DNA from: Deuterostichococcus epilithicus
Taxonomy: Eukaryota; Chlorophyta; Trebouxiophyceae; Prasiolales; Stichococcaceae
Reading direction: 5' to 3'
Length of the DNA stretch: 64,000 nucleotides
Assembly (NCBI GenBank): GCA_033439295.1
Contig: JAVTLE010000011.1
Location: forward strand, 868,082-932,081
Below, in pieces: positions 36,968-47,631 of the stretch (the first letter of the stretch is position 1; every line of letters starts with the position of its first letter). The notes under the pieces are model-generated. The model saw only the letters and a program-made list of their open reading frames with translations. It did not search any database and was not told the DNA's origin. A program made the position numbers and the translations under genes.

Positions 36968-37924
36968 TGTGCCTAAGTGTGCATGGTGGCGCGCCTCGCC
37001 CTGGCGAGCGAGCAAATCCCTCTGGCGGCGGCAGCCCGGACGCAGCAGCCTGGTCGGCGAGTGACTTGCCGCCGCAGAGGGCTGTTTGTTTCACAGCAGG
37101 TCGTCAGCTGCACAGCGTCTGGGCTATTGCCTTTGCTGTAAGGAAGAATAGGATGAAGAATCACGAATCAGAACAACTTCCCAGCACATGGCAAAGCATC
37201 GCTTCAGAGGCAATTTCGCGCCCAATAAAACCTGGGCACAATGACTGCAACGAGTCTTGCAATTCGGCATGCCCGAACAACGGTGAGGGCTTCTGGTTCG
37301 GAATCATCAGTTGCACTCAGACATCTTGCGACTGAGAGCAGATTCCTGTCAGATAGATGGGAACCCAAAGCACGCCACCGCCATTGGCGCTCGGGCAGTG
37401 TGGACAAGCTGCCTACCTGGCAGGGACCAGGCGTAATCAGCGTGCAACCAGCATTCGCTGCCTCGCAGCCCTGAACAGCCCTGCAGCCCTGAACAGGAAG
37501 ATATGGCGTGCTCATCTGCAGCTTTAATGAGCCCAGTAGGGTTTGGCAACTCGAATATCATGTAGTGCATCTTGACGCAGTCATAACGGCGGCACAAGGG
37601 GAGTTCGGCAGCAGCATTACCGAGCAGCAAATCCGCACATTCGCAAAGTGGATGGCCTTCTTGCTGATCACGCGCAAATTTCATAAGTACGCGGCGCTGA
37701 CCTTGAGCTGAGTGGTCACCAAAGTTGACAAAGGCGGTGTTGCAGGAGGTGCTGCACATGAGCGGTTTGTTCGGCGGATGCTCAGCTTGAGCAGCGAGTG
37801 ATCGCGATGAGAGTTTATGAAGACCTACTTGCCTGCCAGCAACAGCCTATGCAAGGATTGTGCACATGATCGACGCGCTGCTCGGCCTTCACCTCTCGCA
37901 GTATGCCAGCCTTTCTCTGTTGCA
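36968..37924. other. Intergenic region coiled-coil / PCNA-like
   Basis: About 950 bases. It includes a CCAATAAAA-like stretch near 37217 and an AT-richer zone at 37140-37330. The ORF at 37508-37711 (LDAVITAAQGEFGSS, FAKWMAFLLITRKFHKYA) is amphipathic but has no recognised family, and I cannot tell whether it is coding. No repeat or RNA gene seen. Confidence 0.45.
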
Positions 37925-40722
37925 TGAGAGACGTCGAGGGGCTGGCAGCGGTTCTCGAGCTGGTTGCCGCAGGTGAGAACGTGTACACGCTTGTCTGATT
38001 GCCCTGCACGAAGGCGCGAGCTCCTGCTGATGTTGATTGGTTCTGTCCTCGCAGAGTTCAACAAGGAGCACGGTGAGTGTATGTGTGTACCTGCCTGCTT
38101 CACATTGGCAAATCTGCACTTTGTGTTAAGTAGCACCGGCCATGCCACATGCCATAGTGCCGCAGCAGCTATCAGGTTGTTCCTACTCAGCAGTATGGGC
38201 ACGATGAGCTATTTCTGCGTCTCCCACCAGCATGTGACCCTCGAATGAGCTCCTGTGCAGTGCACATCCGCCTGTTCAGAGATCGCGGCCTCCAGATCCA
38301 GTGCATCGATCAGTCCCAGGTGAAAGCCGCTGCAGCGACAGAAGCATGGCCTGTTTCCCTCAGTTTTACTTCCCTCGAATGCAGTGTTTTCGTCACGAAC
38401 ATGTCCGATCTCTCACATCGTCAGTAGACGGCCGCATTACCGTGCTGTATATTATGAGTAGCACAGCAGACGACGACAGTGGACGAAAGTGCGTTCCTCG
38501 TTTATGCAGAGCTCCTTTGTTGACGCCTTCTTTGCGGCCCATGGCAGCAAGGCCATCTTCAGCAAGTTCGACTGCACAGAGGACGTCTACTCCCTGATGG
38601 TGGATCCCGGGCTGTGCGCGAAAGCGCTGAAAGCTGCAGGCGAGTGCCTGCCTGTCACCGGGTGGGGCATGCGCCAGACCCTGCAGCGACCCATTCTCTA
38701 CATGACATGTATGCTGCTGGCCGCATCGACACCGCAAATGTTCGTGGTGATGTCCACCGGCGCAGGAGGCTGCACGATGCTCAGCGGAAGCTGCGGACGG
38801 TGCATACACATTGGACGCACGGCAGCGTCCCGTGACACGAACTTCGCATCCATCATACCTTCTTGCAGCTAGCTCCCCTTCTGTACGATGTCTTGTTCCA
38901 CCCAATCATCTCGACAAAAGACACATGCACGAATATGGGAAGGTACCCATGACTTGACTCAATTGACTTGCTTTTGTGCAGGATGTGCACATGAGGCTGG
39001 CAGACAGCGGTGACAGGCTGGACTTTGAGTTTGACGCCGTAGCAGCCAGCGGCGTGCGCCGGCGCTCCAAGCACAGCATTGCGCTGTTCGACCCCTCAGT
39101 GCAAGGTCGAACCCTCTGCTGACGATACACGATCTAGTATATTCCTCTGCTACACGTTGTTCATAGCAGCCACGTCATGGCGAGCGCAGCCCTATCTCAT
39201 GCCAGTGTTGCGTCGAGTCCGTTGTCGACAGCAGCAGTGGAGACTGTTTCTCGCCTCGCCAAGGAGCAATCAGATCAGCGAGTGCAGTCGCTGTGTTGAC
39301 ATGCGCAGAAGATGATTTGAGTATAGGAATCTGAATGGCAGCAGGCGACGAGGCAGAGGTGGACGGCGCGGCCTTCCATTGGACAGCAGAAGTGTTCACC
39401 TCGACGCCCATGATCCTGCATGAGGTGCAAGCCGGCACCATGCACGCCTTGCATCTACATGGTGCAATGCTCGGATCCAGGTGGTGACCCAGCTGAAGGG
39501 TGCGGGGTCGTGTGCAGGGTGCGAGGAGTTGTTGCTGCAACTGCGCTTCCGTAATCACTCGGCTCCTGCGTCAACAGCGTCGTGCCTCCGTGCGCACCCA
39601 CCACGGTGGGACATGCGCTGCAGGTGGTGACCCAGCTGAAGGGCGCGGGCTGCGAGGAGCTCATGCTGCGCGCCGCTGCCAACACCGTCACCTACGCATG
39701 CAGCGCCAGCGCCAGCGGCATGATGGAGGTGCGGCGCGGCTTTCGATCAAGCAAGCCTTGGTTGAAGAACATAATTCTCTAGTATAACCTTCGAGCCTCG
39801 CTCAGGCAGCTGGGCGGCAGCATGCGCCATTACTTCATCAGCCTGTCGTATGCGACTTCACCCGCCTGTCTGCAGCAGGGTGTGTCCAGCACACGCAGCA
39901 GGCAGCAGAGGGCTCCTTGGAATGAGCTCTCTGTGCCCGCGTTGATTGCACTGCGCATTGACGTGCCTTGGCGGCGCTGCACGCACTGCAGGGTGGGTCC
40001 CGGCGTCCTGCTTCAAAAACCCGCAACTGTTCTGCACCACCATGCATGGCCAATGCGGCCAGGCACCGCCACATGGTGCAAGACGGCCGCGTGGCTGCAT
40101 TGGCACGCCCTGTCATGTTGCATCTCGTCACCTGCATGTTCCGGCGCAGGCCTCTGTCACAATGCACCAGGACGACAAGCTGGCCATTGCCTGTGAGGCA
40201 GACTACTGCGCCAGTTTCGCCTTCCGCTACTTCCTGCGCCTCGCCAAGCTGTGCAAGGCCTCCGACCGGCTGCTGCTGCAGGTGCGCCCGTCCGCCTGTT
40301 GACATCGAGTGATGTTGCCACCCCGGCGGGCAGGCCAACGGGTTCAATTCAGCAATGCAACAGCAGCTACTGCCGTGTTGTGCTGCATCATGTGGCAACC
40401 CTCCCGCATGCGTTCTGCACCGAGCTGGAGGCTATTCCTAGGCATCAGGTCACTGCCTCTTCGTATCTGTGCTCTGCGCGATGTGTGGCGCGTCACACAA
40501 CCGCTGGCCGATATTTGCAAGCCCAATCACGTCTTGATGCATGTTCAATCGAGAGTATAATGTTGGCATCTGTGGCGCAGCTGCTGATGACCACAAGGTG
40601 CCTTCCTGCAGATGGGCGCCGACTCGCCGCTCAGCGTGGTGGTAGACCTGACAGGCGGCGGCACATGTCAGATGTTCTTGGCGCCTCTGGTGGACGAAGG
40701 GAACGAGGGTGAGGACCAATAA
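37925..40722 (+). CDS. Divergent PCNA-fold sliding clamp (PCNA paralogue or 9-1-1 clamp subunit)
   Basis: Exons: 37925-37972, 38055-38072, 38261-38319, 38510-38639, 38982-about 39113, about 39357-39423, 39624-39728, 40150-40281, 40612-40722. Read in order they follow PCNA: MRDVEGLAAVLELVAAEFN (first helix), VHIRLFRDRGLQIQCIDQSQ (GLQxQxxD), AIFSKFDCTEDVYSLMVDPG, LCAKALKAA, RLADSGDRLDFEFDAV, VVTQLKGAGCEELMLRAAAN (the DLS-like helix and strand of domain 2), ASFAFRYFLRLAKLCKASDR (LTFALRYL counterpart) and the ending MGADSPLSVVVDL then CQMFLAPLVDEGNEGEDQ, matching the YLAPKIEDE tail of PCNA. Sequence identity is clearly far below that of normal plant/algal PCNA, so this is either a paralogue or RAD1/RAD9/HUS1. 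The PCNA-like tail favours a PCNA paralogue. The junction between 38639 and 38982 does not join in phase, so one small exon or a splice shift is missing from the model. Confidence 0.65.
39477..39545 (+). repeat. Decayed copy of the PCNA-like exon at 39624
   Basis: The intron repeats the acceptor and the first about 60 bases of the next exon: CAGGTGGTGACCCAGCTGAA is identical in both, offset 143 bases, then divergence and a small insertion. Confidence 0.9.
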
Positions 40723-41422
40723 TGCGCAACATGTTTGGCATTGTGTGCGCGTCTGTCAACAGGTGTGGCCAACAGCAGACCGGCTGCCCAGAAGGTACTG
40801 TAAACTTCGGTAAGCAAGATTGACTAGCTGATCCGGCAACCACAGCTGCGCACATCATCTTGGAGCCAATGATCGCGATGGAGCCTGAGGACTCGTTGTG
40901 ATAAGACGGATGACAGAGCAGCACACACGCGGATGGCGGCGATCCAACAAACCTCCAATTGACAGAGTGGCAAGTGCATGGTAACAATCTGTTGCGCCTT
41001 GGCATTTGGCTTCATGCACAGGATCGCTGTTGCGTTGTCATCACACCTCACAGCTCACACTGCAATTGCTGCCGCACAGTCGGCTTTGCTGCCACCACCC
41101 ATCTTTAAGCGGAGAAGAGTCTCGGCATGCAAGAGCCTTGCTCGAAAGACACAAGGTTTATGATAAACCCTGAAATGCTAGGCATTTCTGCGTGTAGTGC
41201 AGGCCGTAGGTGGCTCAGCGTTCTCAGATCAGCAAACCCACCGTAAGTGCCGCCGCACCTGGGCTTCGAAAGCGCATTCTCAATTCTCCATCCTCCGTCA
41301 GTTTCAACACAATGTATTTGTTGTCCTCGTTCGAAGCTCACCGGAACTGCTTGGATATGGCTGCAGTCCTTTGAAGTCTAAGTTGGTGGCGAATTGCCAG
41401 CGGGGTTTCACCCGAGCTCTGA
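40723..41422. other. Intergenic region PCNA-like / DHX35-like
   Basis: About 700 bases, moderately AT-rich around 41000-41200, with no coding signature or repeat that I recognise. It should contain the promoter of the helicase homologue. Confidence 0.5.
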
Positions 41423-43152
41423 ATGGCAGCGTTCCAGAGGCCGGGAGCGCGTTCCGCAAATGCATTTGGCATCGCGTTCAGCGCTGACCGCGACTCGGGG
41501 GTCGCAGCCATCAATGCCGGTGCGGCAGGCCAGCAACAGCGGCAATCGGCCGCGCAGCAGCGGGAGCCCAGCCTCCTTGCGCGGCACCAACGACAGGTCC
41601 TGCATGCGATCGAGACGCATGCAGTATCAATTATTGCGACGGACGACGCTGCAGGTGAATTGGCATACCCTGGGTATCACCATCACCCGCTCGGTGCCTC
41701 CAGCAGCTTTGCTGCAGAGCGACCTTCACCGATCCAGCATGTATCCGAGCTTCTCTGTGCGACTCGAAAGACGGAAACGTTCTGCCAACCGGGTGTCGGT
41801 ACGCGCGATCCATCTTGTGCCCCGCGCAGGCGTGTCGGCGCACATCCTGCAGTGCCTTCACAGGGCTGGCTGGACGGCGGCACAGCGGCAGCTGGCGTGC
41901 GCACACCCCCAGCGCGCCGCGGCGGTCACTGCGGCGGCGGCAGCGGCGGACGACATGGGCGTCAGCATCGGCAGCGGCATCGGCTACAGCATTCCCTTCG
42001 AGGAGATTGGCACCCCGGTGCGACCGCCTCCTCGAAGTCTGCCCTTGCCCAATCCTCGAGTCTTCCCGGTCCCGCTGTTCCACTTGGCGCCTGCACCATG
42101 CTGGCGGATGCTGGGTCTGCTGCCGGGCCTGCGCCTCACCACGCTGGACCATTGCCGATGTTTTGTGAGTGAAAGGACGATGTGTCGTGTGGTTTCCGCA
42201 GGGCCTGACGTGCATGCGGCACTGCACGGACGACATGCTCGTCCGGGAGGTGGCGACGGACCCCCTCCTGAGCCCCTATAGGTCTCCTGCATCCCCAGCC
42301 CTGCCGACCTACAACATCAAGGCTTGCCTCTGTGCTGCCGCACAGAAGACACTTCGTCCATGTTGGATGTATCTATTGCAACTCGTCCCAGCAAGTTCGC
42401 ACCTTGCGAGCAGGCTGTCACCATCCATCGCGAAGAGGGGCTGGATTTCCACACATGATGTGATCGATGCGGCGCAGTGTGATCGTGGTGTCGGATGCGC
42501 ATGAGCGCACGGTCAGCACCGACCTGCTGCTGGGGCTGCTGAAGAAGGTCCAGCGCGTGCGGCGGGACCTGCGGGTGGTCCTCATCACCACGCCGCCCAC
42601 CGCGGCCACCTTCAAGTGGGTCATTCTGTTAGCCAGACGCTTTCAGAACAGCACGTCGGTGTGTGTCCGGGTGTCCTTGATCCGCTGGCCTGAGCTGCGC
42701 AGTCAAGTTAGAGCAAGAGCGCCCACCTGCCCCATCGCTCTCGACCATGTGTTGTGCGCCATGAGCGCTGCAGGGCCTACTTCTCCGCTCGCACAACGCA
42801 CCTGGGCCAGCAGCCGGCGGCGAATGGGGCAGCAGACTGCTCACCGGAGCCGACGGTGGTGTCGGTGCAGGGGCCGCGGCACGCGGTGCAGGTGACCTCC
42901 CGCCTTCTGGACACTGGCACAGGCTTTCGTTGCAGGCTCAGACAGCCTTGCAGTCCTCACTCGTGCTGTATCATTTGCGGGTCGCATCAGCTGCCTCGGT
43001 GCAGTGATGCCCAGTGGCACTGCCCCGTCACAGGTGCACTATCTGGACGAGCCGGCGTCTGATTATGTGAGGTGCGCGGTGGACACGGCACTGAGCATCC
43101 ACCGAGACGGCACGCCTGGAGACATCCTGCTGCTCCTGCCAGGCGAGCGACG

Positions 43153-43184
<32 letters not shown>

Positions 43185-46100
43185 CAGATGCCTGCTTTAC
43201 TGAGGCTCCCCAAGTCTACCATGCCCGGTGCTCGCTGCTGCTGGCGCAACAGAGCTGTTCGCAACTGTCGAGCATGCTGGAGCCAGGCGCACACTGGCCA
43301 TTTCAGTGCATCAACGAAACTCAGTTTGTACGTTGCAGGGCACAAAGAGTGCAATGCCGCAGTGTCGTTGCTGGATGCGGAAGCCGCCGCGGCGCGCGGC
43401 CAGCGCAGCGGCCGCCTCAAGCTGCTGCCCGTGACGCTGCACGGCGGCATGTCCGCCGCGAGCCAGGCCGCCGCGCTGCAGCCCACCCCCCGCACCCACC
43501 GCAAGGTGCCGTCGTTTCTCTCCTGCCACTCACGCCTCAGTGCAGCCACTGTGCCAGAGCCCGCTGGGCAGCCGCAACATGGCTGGTGGCACCAAGTGTC
43601 ATGCGGCAAGGTTGCATGCCAACGATGCAGTCTGCTGCGCGTGCTGGGCGCCAGAGTCTGGGTTGCAAAGCGACAGCTTGGCGGTGCTGAAGCGGCAGAT
43701 CAGCCGGCGCAGCAGGAGTTATCAGACCACGGCGCTTGTTGTGCAGGGAGTGTCAACAGAGTATCGAAAGGCATCGCTGCTGGCGCAGGTGGTGGCAGTC
43801 GCAGATACAGGGGACACGGGCATTGCGCTGGAGGGAATCGCCTTCGTGGTGGACTCTCTGTTTGGGGCGCAGCCGGTGATGGACCCCTTCACGGGGCTGG
43901 AGGTAGCGGAGACATGCCCTGTCAGCCAGGAGGTGTGTATCTGCTGCGGTGTAAAACGTATGGCCAGCGACTGAATGTGGGCTGCCGTCATGTTACACGG
44001 GAGTCTTGCTGCCTTGAGTGCCCGGGGCGCAACAAAGCCACTTAGGCTGTCTCTATGATGGGGGTGCCAGCTGATACAGGTTCATGCTCGCACTATCCTC
44101 GAGCAGTCTGACTCAAAGCCAAGCAAGCAACTCTACGTGTCGCAGGCGGCAGCGCAGCGAGCAGCGTGCGCCGGCAGGCTGCGCGCGGGGCACTGCTTCC
44201 GGCTGTGCACTGAGGAGGCCTTCCAGCAGCTGCCCCAGCAGACGGTGCGGGCCCCTAGATGCATGCTCCTACTGCCCTGCCTGCCCTGGGCTATGAGAAA
44301 AACAGCTGTGCAGGCTGCACGGTGCATCACGACATAGTTGCGTTGTGGTCGGTGGGTCCAGTCTGGCTGCGCCGGCGCGCAGTGGTCCCATTCACGCAGT
44401 AAAGCGGCGACTGCCAGACTGGCCACGGGCGGCTCTGCCTGAGCATCGGTTCGTGCATCCTGGGCTGCCTGACGTGGCGGTGGCAGCTGTCAGGGTCCCT
44501 GGTGCACCTCGTGTGCCCTCGCTGGCCACTGCTGAGCTATCCGTGGTCCTCGCAACTGGGAATGCAACAGCAGACAGAGGAGGCACACGGCAGGAGCTGG
44601 CGGGCGAACTGCTGCACCTCACGACTTGCTGTCCGGTGTCTGTGTTCGAGCATCATCTAATGGACTGCCTGAGGTGGCGAGGCGGAAGCTTAAGCGTGCG
44701 CTGCTGCAGCTCGCAACACTGCTGGCCTGTGTTCCTTGGTGACCTGTCTCCGATGCTCCGCTGTTCCTGGACGCAACAGAAGCCAGAGATGGCGCGGCGG
44801 GAGCTGACGGGCGCGCTGCTGCAGCTCAAGGGCCTTGGTGTGGACTCGCTGGCCGAGTTTGACTTCCCGGCGCCGCCGCCCCCGGAGCTGGCTGCCAAGG
44901 CGGTGGAGGCGCTGCATGTGCTTGGCGCCCTGGACGCTGACGCCCGGTAATACAGGACATGAAAGGGAACGATATTTGAATGAACCACAGCATGCCAAGT
45001 GGACATGGGTGGCTGCTCTTGCTCTGCTCACATCAACCGCTCAAAGGCACCGGACACTTCAAGAAGGAATGCACGTCTGCAGACGGCGCTGCTGTTGCCG
45101 TCCGGCTGGCTGCCGAGGCGGCAGAGGGCCCCCTGCATGGGCCACGTGTCACAGGCAGCTCGACTTGCGGCTTCCAGGGGTCTAGATTGCAGCTTCCTCA
45201 GGCTGTGCCAGGTTACCTGCTACCTCTCGACCAGCCACGCGTGCTGGAGTGCTGCTGATTGAACGCTTTACCCAAGCTGCTGGCATGGAAGATGCAGATG
45301 CAATGCAATCCTTACATGCCAGCTCTGTTGCTCCACACTCCACAGGCTGACGCACCCTGTGGGCGAGGCCATGGCGGCGCTGCCGCTGGCGCCGCAGCTG
45401 GCACGAGCCATCGTGGCGTCCGGGCCTCTCGGCTGCGCGGAGGAGGTCATCACCATCGTGTCGCTGCTGGGCGTCGCCAGCCTGTGGGTGGGCGCCTCCA
45501 ACCGGCGGCGCGCTCTGGAGGAGGCAAAGCTGCGGTACGCCGAGCGACTCGGGCCGGCCACCGTCCTCATCCACCAGTGCCGTGCTCCTGCTGCCGCACG
45601 TGCATGGCCGCAGCCGATGCACAGCATGTGCGCTCCCCTCTGGGAGAGTTGCTCGGAGGGCTCCCGCGCCGCCGTCACAGCCTGGCTGTGAGTCTGCGTC
45701 GCCAGCGAAGTCGACGGCGGTTCGGGACTGACACATGGGCGACCTCCAGCTGACGTAATCTGACTCACTGCGGGTCAGAATTAGGCCTGATGCAGTGGCG
45801 GGGCCCGACCTGATACCTTGCCTGAGCGTGTGCAAGGCGTCAATCGATTGCGACACCTGGGCGACCTTGACCCCACTACGAACCAATCGCAGGTTTGCAG
45901 TGGCGGAGGAACTATTTGCAAGCTCTCACCGACCTCGCTAGTTCTGCGCATTCAGGTTTGCGGCGGTGGAGGGCGACCTGATAACCTACCTGAACGTGTG
46001 GAAGGCCTGGTGCGACGCCGGGCGCGACCGGCGCTGGGCGCACCGCTACTGCCTCAACCACCGCAACCTGCTGCGTGCCGCCGACATCCGCACCCAGCTG

Positions 46101-47085
46101 GAGTACCAGGCCAGGTTTGCGGGCGGTTCCAATCCGTCTGAAGTTGATCTTTCAGAATTTGTCTGGGCGACAAGTTATTGTGTTAGCAAACAAGTTGTGT
46201 GTGGTGGTGCTGCGCCCAGTGGGCCTGGAAGTCTAGCGGGTTGGGGCAACAGGCACCATCTCCGACAGTGCAACCGAGGCTGGGCTTACAATCTTGTGTG
46301 CGGCAGCGTCAGCGCCGCAAGAAGTTTTCTGGACCATCGTCCTGCCCTATCAGTGCTCAGGCGCAGGTACAAGGCACTGCAGCACCAGGCGGCACCTGGC
46401 CTCTGTTGTGATATGCTGAAAGCGGTCGGTCGTTACACCAGCGTCGTTGCGCAGGTCTCTGGGCGTGCAGTTGGAGTCGTGCGACGGCGACGTGGACCTT
46501 GTGCGCAAGGCGCTGGCGGCGGGCATGCTGTTGAACGCGGTGCGGCTGGCAGGCACCTCCGTCGCTGGCGACCGCGACGCCGGCACCCACGAGTATGAGC
46601 TGCTCCGCGGCTTGGGTGAGCAAAGTGAAGCCGCGCCCGCCGTGCCATGTGTTCTTGAACTTTGCTGGGCCGTGGGCATTGGAGTCTGGCTCTGTGCAGC
46701 GATAAGAGGTAGCATTGTGACCCGCTCACCTTTGCGCTCTGCTTCCGTATTGCTTCTGGTCTGATCCCGTGGAAGAGCTTTGCCGCCCAGAGTAACATCC
46801 AACCTGCTGGCAGCAACGGCGCGCGTCATGGATCTGACTTCAAGAAACGACCTTCTTCCTTGACCTTTGTCCGCCGTGATGCTATCGGCAGGCGGCAAGC
46901 TTATCCGGCTGCGGACGCACGCGTCGTCGGTTCTGCATCGCGTGCCGGCGCCGTGGCTGGTGTTCAACGGCGTGACGCGTGGCGCCGGCGGCTGGTTCGA
47001 CATGCGGGAGGTGTCCACAATCCAGCCGGAGTGGCTGCCGGAGCTGGCGCCGCAGATGTTCAGGGACACACGGCAAGGGCGGTGA
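41423..47085 (+). CDS. DHX35: DHX35-type DEAH-box RNA helicase homologue with degenerate catalytic motifs
   Basis: DHX35 is a spliceosome-associated DEAH helicase. Exons: 41423-41654, 41830-42017, 42202-42281, 42478-42615, 42774-42891, 43034-43142, 43339-43505, 43789-43932, 44146-44244, 44780-44946, 45346-45534, 45956-46114, 46455-46615, 46892-47085; phases join and no stop interrupts. The whole family plan is present: QQQRQ N-terminus, RecA1 (LHAIETHAVSIIATDD, GYSIPFEEIG, DDMLVREVATDPLLSPY), RecA2, winged helix and ratchet domain (LLQLKGLGVDSLAEFDFPAP, GPLGCAEEVITIVSLLGV), OB fold (LVFNGVTRGAGGWFDMREV, WLPELAP). But the motifs read: Walker A GETGCGKS becomes TDDAAGVS, DEAH becomes SDAH, SAT becomes TTP, motif V ATNVAETSITI becomes VADTGDTGIAL, and QRAGRAGR becomes QRAACAGR. 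The conserved fold without an ATPase site suggests a pseudo-helicase. The sixth intron has a GC donor at 43143. Confidence 0.9.
43153..43184 (+). repeat. (CCTG)8 tetranucleotide microsatellite in an intron
   Basis: Eight perfect CCTG units, starting a few bases after the GC donor of the sixth intron of the DHX35 homologue. Confidence 0.9.
45792..45840 (+). repeat. Decayed copy of the DHX35-like exon at 45956
   Basis: About 49 bases align with 45960-46009; shared landmarks are CGACCTGATA, CCTGA(A/G)CGTGTG and AAGGC. Offset about 168 bases. Confidence 0.88.
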
Positions 47086-47631
47086 CGAACGGGGCGGTGA
47101 CACCGCCGCCGCCGCCGGTGTCTGGCTGACAGCCCTTTTGCCGCTGCGAGCGGAAACCCTTTGCGATTCAGCGCGGTTAATTGCAAGTTGGTGGTTTGTG
47201 GTGATGATTAGGGAGGTGATTAGCTCTCCGAGTATAACTAACTGTGGGCCGCGCCTTCGAAATCGAATGTGCAGTAAAGCTGTCACAACTGCCTTGCAAC
47301 TTGCACCGTCCAAGTATCACGCTTCGGACGTCTTGCACCACTCAAAGCTTGCACTCAACGAGACGGGCAAAGGCAGCTTTTGGCAATATGGGATCTCTGC
47401 TGCAGCACCGTGGTTCAGCGCCGGCAGAGCAAGCTGTTGATCCGCAGCTTTGCCTCGGTGCGTGACAAGATCTTCCTTTCAGCGTCTGATCGTGCTTTCG
47501 AGCTCGCAGTGCTGTGCTGCATGACGCACACTGCCTTCCCAGCTCATCGCCTCGGCTAAGCTGTCGACACCTCGCATGCTGGCAGCAGTAAGCCACATCT
47601 GCAGCGACCACGACCAGTAGAGCTACCAAAG
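47086..47631. other. Intergenic region DHX35-like / SAM protein
   Basis: About 550 bases between two same-strand genes. No open frame with family character and no repeat seen. The end near 47600 should contain the 5' UTR of the SAM gene. Confidence 0.5.

Noticed and set aside
37508-37711. Small ORF (67 codons) as a gene
   Set aside because: No homology recognised, no supporting splice or neighbour context; left as intergenic.
41655-41829. A hidden exon carrying a normal P-loop
   Set aside because: No frame in this intron gives a GKS/GKT sequence, and the exons at 41654 and 41830 already join in phase and align without a gap to the P-loop region.
41423-47085. Calling the DHX35 homologue a pseudogene
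   Set aside because: All 14 exons are open with good splice sites and matching phases, and the domains outside the ATPase motifs are well kept; decay would not be limited to the catalytic motifs.
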